From the NCBI GenBank assembly GCA_030424825.1, contig JAUHWE010000209.1, positions 1 to 7,501 on the forward strand: a stretch of DNA of 7,501 bases. Direction: 5' to 3'. Below the pieces are notes generated by a model. It was given only the letters and a program-made list of their open reading frames with translations. It was not told where the DNA came from and did no database searches. The stretch's first letter is position 1. Every line of letters starts with the position of its first letter. Below, one piece after another: positions 1 through 5,072 of this stretch. The translations under genes and the position numbers were made by a program. Source of the DNA: Verrucomicrobiia bacterium. Lineage in GTDB: Bacteria > Verrucomicrobiota > Verrucomicrobiia > Opitutales > Opitutaceae.

Positions 1-324
1 CCTGAAGCCTTTCAAGTTTGGGGGACCGCCGTTTCTGGCGCGGGCCAGACAATTAAAGTAGCGGGCAACGGAGACTTTGCGGGAATACTGTATGCGCCCA
101 ACGCCGACCTGGAAATCAAGGGTAATGGCAATGTTTCAGGAGCTGCAGTGGGGGAGGACATTACGTTGACCGGAAATGCGGCCTTTCACTATGACTTGAA
201 TCTTAAGAACCTGGACAGTGACGGTTCCTACTCGATCAGTCGTTGGCGCGAATTGCGAGGGAGCTCGGAGTGGCTGAACTTTTCCAGTACGACGAGCTTA
301 GCAAATTCAATTTCACCTCTGTAA
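1..324 (+). CDS. C-terminal part of a DUF7305/PilX-like surface or pilus-associated protein
   Basis: Frame 1 is open from the window edge to TAA at 322-324, giving the last 107 residues of a longer protein whose start is outside the window. The visible part contains short turns built around Gly-Asn: GNGDF at residues 22-26, YAPNADLEIKGNGN at 31-44 and TGNAAFHYD at 57-65. This pattern (YAPNA..., then a second strand, then GNA.FHYD) is what I know from the DUF7305 domain found at the C-terminus of PilX-like proteins and large exported proteins of Planctomycetes, Verrucomicrobia and Proteobacteria; it suggests a short beta-helix or stacked-strand fold. A Trp-rich tail follows (SRWRELRGSSEWL, residues 80-92). 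No membrane segment is visible in this part. An export or pilus role is inferred from the family, not shown here. The secretin operon 2 kb downstream is compatible with such a role but does not prove it. Confidence 0.7.
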   Translation, partial: PEAFQVWGTAVSGAGQTIKVAGNGDFAGILYAPNADLEIKGNGNVSGAAVGEDITLTGNAAFHYDLNLKNLDSDGSYSISRWRELRGSSEWLNFSSTTSLANSISPL

Positions 325-352
325 AACCCCTGTTATATCTCGTCTAAATGCC

Positions 353-381
353 TTGACACGGGAGAAAATAGACGGAATATC
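353..381 (+). promoter_or_regulatory. Possible rpsT promoter (perfect -35 box)
   Basis: A perfect TTGACA lies at 353-358. At the standard 17-base spacing the -10 position is AATATC (376-381), a poor match (3 of 6). If used, transcription would start near 388, only about 4 bases before the rpsT ATG at 392. The weak -10 keeps this tentative. Confidence 0.3.
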
Positions 382-391
382 CGCCCCTCCT

Positions 392-649
392 ATGGCAAAT
401 ACGAAGTCAGCACAAAAGAACAACCGTAAGACGATCGCCCGCACGCTGCGCAATCGCTCGCGCAAGACGCGTCTGAAAACGTTGGCCAAGAAAGTCCAGT
501 CCCTTGCCGAATCAGGTGACAAGGAAGCGCTTAAGGCGGCTGCGACTGATTATATTTCAGCGATGGACAAAGCGGCCAAGTCGAATCTCGTTCACCGTAA
601 CAAGGCGAGTCGAACCAAGTCTTCGATGGCTAAGTTGTTGGTCGCCTAG
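392..649 (+). CDS. rpsT: 30S ribosomal protein S20 (bS20)
   Basis: An 85-residue, highly basic protein beginning MANTKSAQKNNRKT, the standard bS20 N-terminus, and ending with the typical HRNKASRTKSSMAKLL segment. S20 binds 16S rRNA early in 30S subunit assembly and forms a bundle of long helices; usual lengths are about 85-90 residues, so this one is complete. The frame is open back to a TTG at 353, but the family N-terminus fixes the start at ATG 392. No Shine-Dalgarno sequence precedes this ATG; the bases just upstream (CCCCTCC, 384-390) are instead pyrimidine-rich. The gene has its own terminator at 678-713, so it is probably a single-gene transcript. The assignment is very secure; the mode of translation initiation is not. 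Confidence 0.97.
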   Translation: MANTKSAQKNNRKTIARTLRNRSRKTRLKTLAKKVQSLAESGDKEALKAAATDYISAMDKAAKSNLVHRNKASRTKSSMAKLLVA

Positions 650-677
650 TTAAACGAATTTTCCTCCTCCCATCTAT

Positions 678-713
678 GAGCTCCCACGTTTTGGCGATGG
701 GAGCTCTTTTTTT
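678..713 (+). terminator. Rho-independent terminator of rpsT
   Basis: GAGCTCCCA (678-686) pairs perfectly with TGGGAGCTC (698-706), a 9-bp stem with an 11-base loop, followed at once by seven T residues (707-713). It lies 28 bases after the rpsT stop codon. The T tract ends only 6 bases before the next ATG at 720. Confidence 0.93.
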
Positions 714-719
714 AACGCA

Positions 720-1532
720 ATGCCTGATAACGCTCCTTTCATCTCTTTTCCGGAACGATACTTGGGCGAACGATCTGCCAAGTTTCCCTTGCTCGTGGAT
801 CATCCCGGGTACTTTGCGATTAACAAACCAGCGGGAATTGCTTGCTTTCGGCACGACTGGAACGCAGGGAAGCCGGATATTTCGATGGCCCTGCGACGCG
901 AGATTCTCAACGAAAAGCCTCAGTTGAAAGCCTTGGGTGTGGAAGGCCTTTTTCGAGTATTCAAGTTGGATGCTGAGTTGAGCGGCGTCCTATTGTATGC
1001 GAAAACGGAGGAGTGGGAGGAGAAACTCAGAAACGCTTTTGGCTCGCGTCGGCTTGTTTTCCGCTACCATTTTTTGGCCAGTACCGAACGGGAGGCGCGT
1101 GAACTCCATTGTGATTTGCCGATTGCGGCTCATTCAAACGGGAAACAGATGCTCGTTTCCCATAAGACCGGGAAAAAGTGCGAAACCCATTTCCAGTACT
1201 TAAGAAGCTACGGGCGTTATCAGCTTTGGGAAGCGACCACTCGTGATATGAGGGTGCACCAGATTCGGATCCACGCTGCGGAGCGGGAGCTGAATATCGT
1301 GGGAGAGGCGGAATACGCGAAGGGCGATCGCATTTTTCTTTCCATGATTAAGAAGGGCTATCGGCGCGGCAATGCACCAGAGAATCCCATTTACGATCAA
1401 ATATGCCTCCATCTGGTGTCGGTTGACTTCGAGACCCCTGAGGAAAACTTTCCAGGGGCCCACGTAGCCTTGCCAAAGGGGTTTGTGACCCTTCTCAAGA
1501 AACTGGACTTATTCAGAGGCCCGAGGGGTTAG
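720..1532 (+). CDS. Divergent RluA-family RNA pseudouridine synthase
   Basis: A 270-residue protein with the layout of RluA-type synthases, which isomerise uridine to pseudouridine in rRNA or tRNA. Residues 30-40 (GYFAINKPAGI) are the first conserved motif. Residues 82-95 (KLDAELSGVLLYAK) are the catalytic motif, normally HRLDxxTSGxLLxAK, with the catalytic Asp at 84. RYHFLAS (115-121) keeps the conserved Tyr, and MRVHQIRIHAA (177-187) is the C-terminal HQIR motif. There is no S4 domain. The motif differs from consensus: His and Arg before Leu-Asp are Phe and Lys here. ATG 720 is the best start, leaving about 25 residues before the fold; no Shine-Dalgarno is visible and the rpsT terminator lies immediately upstream, so its promoter is not obvious. 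The gene stands alone. The RNA target cannot be told from sequence. Confidence 0.88.
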   Translation: MPDNAPFISFPERYLGERSAKFPLLVDHPGYFAINKPAGIACFRHDWNAGKPDISMALRREILNEKPQLKALGVEGLFRVFKLDAELSGVLLYAKTEEWEEKLRNAFGSRRLVFRYHFLASTEREARELHCDLPIAAHSNGKQMLVSHKTGKKCETHFQYLRSYGRYQLWEATTRDMRVHQIRIHAAERELNIVGEAEYAKGDRIFLSMIKKGYRRGNAPENPIYDQICLHLVSVDFETPEENFPGAHVALPKGFVTLLKKLDLFRGPRG

Positions 1533-1659
1533 TGCTTGATTGTCGCTTCGGCTGGTGCTTGCGGGAGATGTGGTGCAAGCACGAGAGCTTCGAGTTGCTT
1601 CCTGGCAAATCCCAATTGTTAGGCTTCCCCAAAGGGGTCAGAGCCGCGTAGAGGTGAAG

Positions 1660-1687
1660 TTGACTCGATCAGATAGATAATTATCTG
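1660..1687 (+). promoter_or_regulatory. Candidate promoter/operator with inverted repeat
   Basis: TTGACT (1660-1665) matches the -35 box in 5 of 6 bases, but no good -10 sits at 17 bases. GATAAT (1676-1681) matches -10 in 5 of 6, but is only 10 bases away. The perfect palindrome AGATAATTATCT (1675-1686) and the overlapping pair CAGATA (1670-1675) / TATCTG (1682-1687) cover the same place, so this AT-rich spot could be a protein site. Its position, about 75 bases upstream of the 31-residue gene, suits a promoter region. Confidence 0.25.
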
Positions 1688-1702
1688 TAGTTTCTTCTTT
1701 AC

Positions 1703-1737
1703 AGAGCCCAGGGCACGCATCACTTTCTCGGGCTTTT
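1703..1737 (+). promoter_or_regulatory. Possible attenuator hairpin before the 31-residue gene
   Basis: AGAGCCC (1703-1709) can pair with GGGCTTT (1730-1736), 7 bp including one G-U, with a 20-base loop and TTTT (1734-1737) at its foot. A competing small pairing, GCCC (1706-1709) with GGGC (1711-1714), is possible only in an alternative fold. Its place 24 bases upstream of a ribosomal-type gene would suit attenuation, but the stem is weak. Confidence 0.3.
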
Positions 1738-1761
1738 CCAAAAAATTGAAGATATCATTCT

Positions 1762-1857
1762 ATGGGTAATCTAAAGAAGAAACGTCGTCTTAAGATGTCG
1801 AAGCACAAGCGTCGCAAGCGTTTGAAGTCGAATCGTCATAAGAAGAAGGCTTGGTAG
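1762..1857 (+). CDS. 31-residue basic protein, AURKAIP1/COX24-domain (bS22-type ribosomal protein)
   Basis: ATG 1762 opens a 31-codon frame ending TAG at 1855-1857. The protein starts [20 protein letters not shown] and ends HKKKAW; more than half its residues are Lys, Arg or His. The pattern of a short start, KKRR.KM.KHK..K.LK and a basic tail matches the AURKAIP1/COX24 family as I know it. That family includes mitochondrial mS38 and the very small bacterial protein bS22 seen in mycobacterial ribosomes, where it sits in RNA near the decoding centre of the 30S subunit. A ribosomal role here is inferred from that likeness. A weak GAAG lies about 11 bases upstream of the ATG. It appears to be a single-gene transcript with a strong terminator after it. 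It is short enough to be missed by normal gene-length cut-offs. Confidence 0.85.
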   Translation: MGNLKKKRRLKMSKHKRRKRLKSNRHKKKAW

Positions 1858-1945
1858 GACAGGCAGTCCCATAGGCGCCGCATCGGAAGCGGCGGGCATT
1901 GCAGAAGGCAATTCTTGTGCAGGCGAACGATAATAGAATTTCCAA

Positions 1946-1977
1946 AGCTCGGACCCAATCGGTCCGGGCTTTTTTTG
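1946..1977 (+). terminator. Rho-independent terminator of the 31-residue gene
   Basis: AGCTCGGACC (1946-1955) pairs with GGTCCGGGCT (1961-1970), 10 bp with one wobble and a 5-base loop, followed by seven T residues (1971-1977). It lies about 90 bases past the stop codon. Between the two there is a further hairpin, CGCCGC (1876-1881) with GCGGCG (1889-1894), so the mRNA has a structured 3' tail. Confidence 0.92.
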
Positions 1978-2260
1978 TGCGCTTTCGGTTTATTCAATGG
2001 CTAAAAAGCGAACGAGTCGGTCGAGGATTCCTTTAATGGGATTATTGGCGATTACTCAGACCCTTAAGAGATCGAGTCGTTGGTTGGCGTGAGGGGTGGC
2101 GATCATAGGTTTCAGTAATTGAAATGTGAAATTCCCTGAATGGGAGTAAGCGCGCTTTGCTATTGGGATTAGGGTCTAATTCCCTCTGGAAGAGTTTCTC
2201 TTAGGATGGAAAGCGCATAAGGGCGCGTGGCAAAGGATTCAAAATGAGGATAACTTCCCT

Positions 2261-2296
2261 CTATTCGGCTCAATTTAGAGAATGAGGAGCCGATAG
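2261..2296 (+). promoter_or_regulatory. Leader hairpin upstream of the pilM-like gene
   Basis: CTATTCGGCTC (2261-2271) pairs with GAGCCGATAG (2287-2296), a 10-bp stem with one bulged T (2264 or 2265) and a 15-base AG-rich loop. No T tract follows, so it is not a usual terminator. It ends 46 bases before the start codon. It could be a protein-binding, mRNA-stability or DNA operator element; its function is unknown. Confidence 0.4.
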
Positions 2297-2305
2297 GTTT
2301 AGGTA

Positions 2306-2334
2306 TCCCATCTGGGCGATTATCCGCCCGGGGA
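2306..2334 (+). promoter_or_regulatory. Hairpin that can pair the ribosome binding site of the pilM-like gene
   Basis: The Shine-Dalgarno-like GGGGA is at 2330-2334, 8 bases before ATG 2343. GGGCG (2314-2318) pairs with CGCCC (2325-2329) around a 6-base loop. Below it, TCCC (2306-2309) can pair with GGGA (2331-2334), which would bury the ribosome binding site. This would lower translation of the first operon gene unless opened. Confidence 0.4.
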
Positions 2335-2342
2335 ATCCAGAC

Positions 2343-3377
2343 ATGATTTCCTCAAGTAAAAAAGATTACATAGTAGAGTATCGTCCCTCCTCCATTAGGA
2401 TGGTCAGGGTAAGCTCATTCAACGCGCCGATAACGATCGAGGCGATACAGGAAATTGAGCTTGGCGAGGATTCAGAAGCAATTGCGAGCTCGGTACGAAA
2501 ATTTTGTGGAGCGAAAGCAAACGGCTACCTGAACGGCACTTGTGTCGTTTACCCGGAGCGTCGTGTCGTTCGCCAAGTGGCGATCGACTCTCCTAAGGGA
2601 AAGGAAACGGAATTCGTGTTTAATTTCCTTCACGACGAGATTGAGAATGCTCCTCCGGAGCTGGCCGCCCACTGCTTGTCGCCAGATACGGGAAAGGAAA
2701 TAGATCCTAAGGAATTCAATCGAAAAGAGGTACTCATTTGTGGGGTGCCCCATGCGGATATTCAAGGGCTACAGGATTCGATGCTTCGACACGCCATTTA
2801 TCCGAAGCGCGTAGAATTGGGTTCGGTGGGTATGATCGGAGCGATGCAGGACGCGCTCGTTTGGAAAGGCTCCAAGGTGCCTGCTCTGTTGCTCGAACTG
2901 GATGAGCGTTCGGCGAATGCGGTGATTATTGGAGCGAAGGGAATTGAAATGTCGCGCAGGATCGACACAGGTTCGAGGGACATTGCGGAAGCGTTAAAGT
3001 TGGAGCTAAGCCTGAAGGACGAGGATGCAGCGATACGATTGCTTTCGTCTAAAGACTTCGATTTCAGTTCGATTTCCCGGAAGATCATTCGAAAACTGCT
3101 GCGAGAGCTTCAATCCTCTATTGGCTACTACGAGGTTCAAACAGGGCAATCGGTCAATTGGATCCATTCTGCTTCCAGGTCTATTCAAATGGACTGGCTG
3201 GAAGGCAGTATTGGAGGGTTCTTGAACTTAGTACCATTCGAGTTGGAATTGGAAGAATGGCTTAAGTCTGGAGGTATTAGTTTCGCGAACGATGAACTGA
3301 AAGAGATGACTGACTTTTCCTGGATGGGGCTATTGTCGAGTCTTTACACCTTCAATAAAGAGGAGGTCGCTGCGTGA
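2343..3377 (+). CDS. pilM: PilM-like actin-fold protein with degenerate nucleotide-binding motifs
   Basis: A 344-residue cytoplasmic protein with no membrane segment. The best family marks are near the C-terminus: IIRKLLRELQSSIGYYEVQTG (248-268) closely follows the PilM pattern of a helix ending in S..YYE.QTG. PilM is an FtsA/actin-fold protein that binds the cytoplasmic tail of PilN and links the envelope complex to the motor side of the type IV pilus machine. The nucleotide motifs look lost: YIVEYRPSSIRMV (9-21) stands where IGxDIGSSSIK is expected, LLLELDERSAN (182-192) replaces the second DxG-type phosphate motif, and IHSASRS (274-280) replaces the GGG-type adenosine motif. A GspL cytoplasmic domain is an alternative, but GspL has a membrane segment and periplasmic domain in the same chain, absent here. 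It is the first gene of a five-gene operon and overlaps the next by 4 bases. Confidence 0.75.
   Translation: MISSSKKDYIVEYRPSSIRMVRVSSFNAPITIEAIQEIELGEDSEAIASSVRKFCGAKANGYLNGTCVVYPERRVVRQVAIDSPKGKETEFVFNFLHDEIENAPPELAAHCLSPDTGKEIDPKEFNRKEVLICGVPHADIQGLQDSMLRHAIYPKRVELGSVGMIGAMQDALVWKGSKVPALLLELDERSANAVIIGAKGIEMSRRIDTGSRDIAEALKLELSLKDEDAAIRLLSSKDFDFSSISRKIIRKLLRELQSSIGYYEVQTGQSVNWIHSASRSIQMDWLEGSIGGFLNLVPFELELEEWLKSGGISFANDELKEMTDFSWMGLLSSLYTFNKEEVAA
3361..3366 (+). promoter_or_regulatory. Strong Shine-Dalgarno supporting a GTG start
   Basis: A perfect AGGAGG lies inside the end of the pilM-like gene, 7 bases before GTG 3374. It is the best ribosome binding site in the window and decides the start of the next gene, whose GTG overlaps the upstream TGA as GTGA (3374-3377). 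Confidence 0.85.
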
Positions 3378-4000
3378 AAAAGAAGCGGGAAAAAAAGGTG
3401 GAAGACGTCGCTGAACTAAACTGGCGGCCAGATTTTAGGGATCGTGACACTCTTCCGGATATCAAGACCGTTCGAACGAGTTTCTTCCTCTCAGCTGTGG
3501 CCGTAACGATCGCTGTGATGAGTTTAATGCATGTCGGTTTCTACGAGTATACGATCTACTCGCTTGGGGAAAAAATTGAAGAGGGTAAGGCTGAAATCGC
3601 AGCCCGCCAAGGGCACCATGCTAAAGCGATTGGGATGAACAATCTCTTTATTGAGCAGGAAAGGCGTATTGATGAAATACATACGTTCGAAGACGATCAA
3701 CTGGTTGCAAGTGATCTCATTATTGATGCGGGAAAGAGCCTGATGCCCGGCATGTCATTGTTCAATGTGGAGTACATTGATGAAAAAGCTGTTTTTCAGG
3801 GATACGTAGTAGCGAGCGAAGAGACCGATTCGCTTTTAAAGGAATATATGGAAAAGCTGCGCAATGTCGATTCGCTCAAGGATCGTTATGCACAGTTTAA
3901 CCAGGTATCTGTCGAGCGGGATTCGGGAACCGATCAAATCAAATTTCACCTAGAGGCGATAAGCCCAGAGGAAAGTGGCAACGCGAAAAAGAAATCATAG
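3374..4000 (+). CDS. PilN-like bitopic inner-membrane protein
   Basis: A 208-residue protein with a basic cytoplasmic start (MKKKREKKVED), a short LNWRPDFRDR segment at 15-24, one membrane helix at about 36-57 (SFFLSAVAVTIAVMSLMHVG), a helical stretch (about 62-105) that probably forms a coiled coil, and a periplasmic alpha/beta domain at about 115-197. This is the PilN layout: a cytoplasmic peptide that docks on PilM, one helix, and a ferredoxin-like domain that pairs with PilO. The LNWRP segment sits where PilN has its INLLP-type PilM-docking motif but is clearly different from it. GspL's C-terminal half is a related alternative. The start is GTG with an excellent Shine-Dalgarno and a 4-base overlap with the gene before, which implies coupled translation. 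The assignment rests on layout and gene order more than on residue identity. Confidence 0.7.
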   Translation: MKKKREKKVEDVAELNWRPDFRDRDTLPDIKTVRTSFFLSAVAVTIAVMSLMHVGFYEYTIYSLGEKIEEGKAEIAARQGHHAKAIGMNNLFIEQERRIDEIHTFEDDQLVASDLIIDAGKSLMPGMSLFNVEYIDEKAVFQGYVVASEETDSLLKEYMEKLRNVDSLKDRYAQFNQVSVERDSGTDQIKFHLEAISPEESGNAKKKS

Positions 4001-4002
4001 TC

Positions 4003-4593
4003 ATGAGCTTCGAGGCATTGTTAGAGACAATTAAAAAGAATCTGATCATCGCGATATCGGGGCTGGTGTTCGCTAGTTGCATGACCGTGTATGTGCTGCA
4101 TATGGACAAGAAGTCCGACTTGGATTCTGAAATTGAGCAAATCGATATCCGAATCTCCACTATGCTAAGGAATATCACCAATAGCGCAGGTTTAGAGGAG
4201 GATATAAAAGTGGTTGAGAGCCAGATTGAGCAGCTGGACAAGCGGATGTTCCAATCACAAGAATTAGCTACAAACTACAACTACTTCTTCAATATTGAGG
4301 CGTCAACTAACGTCGCCTTGAGCGATCTGAAACAGGTTGAAATCGTAACCGAAGAAGAGAATCGGAAAAAGCGCAAGATGCCAAATCCGGTTGTGGATTC
4401 CTACATCAAGATACGCTACCACATGAAGGCGACCGGTTCTTATCAAGATTTAGTTAATTTTATGAGAACTTTAGAAGGAGGACCGTCATTCTACCGATTG
4501 GAAAAATTCAGACTGTCTAAGTCATTAACGGGAGGGAATGAACTCCTATCTATGGATGTCTCCTTTTTGATGCTAGGCAAGAAAGCGTCTTAG
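4003..4593 (+). CDS. PilO-like bitopic inner-membrane protein
   Basis: A 196-residue protein with a short cytoplasmic start, a membrane helix at about 14-33 (LIIAISGLVFASCMTVYVLH), a coiled-coil-like region at about 37-90 (repeated spaced Ile/Leu with Glu/Lys), and a periplasmic domain at about 95-192. In the last part, YIKIRYHMKATGSYQDLVNF (134-153) followed by MRTLEGGP matches the PilO/GspM pattern in which a Gly-Ser-Tyr turn leads to a helix ending in a Leu-Glu pair. PilO dimerises with PilN in the inner membrane and spans the periplasm towards PilP. A basic loop, EENRKKRKMPNP (118-129), is an insertion between the coiled coil and the domain core. The start lies 2 bases after the previous stop, so the genes are cotranscribed. 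Confidence 0.72.
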   Translation: MSFEALLETIKKNLIIAISGLVFASCMTVYVLHMDKKSDLDSEIEQIDIRISTMLRNITNSAGLEEDIKVVESQIEQLDKRMFQSQELATNYNYFFNIEASTNVALSDLKQVEIVTEEENRKKRKMPNPVVDSYIKIRYHMKATGSYQDLVNFMRTLEGGPSFYRLEKFRLSKSLTGGNELLSMDVSFLMLGKKAS

Positions 4594-4599
4594 GCTTAT

Positions 4600-5064
4600 A
4601 TGAAAATTCGTACTTACAACATTGTTTCAATATTGCTGATAATTGGATTCGCGACAACCGCGTATTCAGTTGTTAAATCACCAGAGTCGCGCAAGGAGAA
4701 GATCGAAATTGCCAATCGTTTGTTGGGCAAGCGGGTGGTATTGCCGGATGAGAAACTTTTGGTGGCAATTGGCGATCCATTCGACGTCTCTGAAGAAGAG
4801 GTGATTGAGGTAGTCGAAGTGGTAGAAGAGAAGGTCTCCGCACAAGAGCTAATACCATTGCTGGCTGATAATGTGAAGCCCACAGGGATATTCACAATTG
4901 GCGGTGAATATTATCTTATGTTCAAAGAGGATAAGGTGAAGTCGGGTGAACTGATTTCTGTAGCGTATAAGAATAAAGAATACAATTTGGAAATAGTAAA
5001 GGTACTTCGAAACGCTTATAGTCTGCGTTTGGAAGATGCCGAAATTGAGATTAAACTAAAGTAG
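4600..5064 (+). CDS. PilP-like membrane-anchored periplasmic linker protein
   Basis: A 154-residue protein with a membrane anchor at about 8-25 (IVSILLIIGFATTAYSVV), a linker, an IGDPFD motif at 57-62, a highly acidic valine-rich stretch (EEEVIEVVEVVEEKV, 65-79) and a beta-strand-rich C-terminal domain (about 85-153). PilP and GspC join the inner-membrane complex to the secretin through a small beta-sandwich (HR/pilot domain), and a DPF motif ahead of it is typical of PilP. The position between the PilO-like gene and the secretin is exactly that of pilP. PilP is usually a lipoprotein with a proline-rich linker; here no lipobox is present and the linker is acidic, so it resembles GspC in its anchor. 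No clear Shine-Dalgarno; 6 bases separate it from the previous gene. Confidence 0.65.
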   Translation: MKIRTYNIVSILLIIGFATTAYSVVKSPESRKEKIEIANRLLGKRVVLPDEKLLVAIGDPFDVSEEEVIEVVEVVEEKVSAQELIPLLADNVKPTGIFTIGGEYYLMFKEDKVKSGELISVAYKNKEYNLEIVKVLRNAYSLRLEDAEIEIKLK

Positions 5065-5072
5065 AGAGAGAT

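Larger units (their letters stand above)
1533..1761 (+). other. Structured intergenic region and leader of the 31-residue gene
   Basis: No gene is visible. Two inverted repeats are clear. GTGCTTGC (1555-1562) pairs with GCAAGCAC (1575-1582), 8 bp with a 12-base loop and no T tract; a second copy of GTGCTTG at 1532-1538 could compete for the same 3' arm. GGCT-CCCC (1622-1630) pairs with GGGG-AGCC (1634-1645) around an AAA loop, with an internal bulge. The first could protect or end the pseudouridine synthase mRNA. A third hairpin at 1703-1736 is listed separately. Confidence 0.45.
1978..2342 (+). other. 365-base non-coding stretch and leader of the pilus/secretion operon
   Basis: No gene with recognisable similarity lies here. 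The longest plausible plus-strand frame is ATG 1997 to TGA 2092 (31 residues, basic with a short hydrophobic centre), which has no ribosome binding site and no known relative that I recognise. I could not pick a convincing sigma-70 or sigma-54 promoter. The 3' half holds two hairpins, listed separately, that would lie in the mRNA leader of the operon starting at 2343. Confidence 0.5.

Noticed and set aside
353..391. N-terminal extension of rpsT from TTG 353
   Set aside because: The S20 family begins MANTKSAQ, which falls at ATG 392; the upstream 13 codons have no family match and contain the TTGACA box.
630..854. Minus-strand frame of 74 codons
   Set aside because: It spans the rpsT terminator and the start of the pseudouridine synthase gene and has no recognisable motif.
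1200..1463. Minus-strand frame of 87 codons inside the pseudouridine synthase gene
   Set aside because: It is antisense to a clearly conserved coding region that includes the HQIR motif, and has no family features.
1555..1582. Possible tRNA or classical terminator after the pseudouridine synthase gene
   Set aside because: The stem has no T tract, and no tRNA T-arm sequence or cloverleaf can be built around it.
1978..2342. Sigma-54 promoter or mobile-element remnant in the long leader
   Set aside because: No GG/GC pair with correct 10-base spacing fits the sigma-54 consensus, and no terminal inverted repeat, target duplication or transposase fragment is seen.
4614..4895. Minus-strand frame with Ser/Thr-rich product opposite the PilP-like gene
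   Set aside because: Its Ser/Thr repeats are just the reverse of the Glu/Val-rich linker codons of the real gene.
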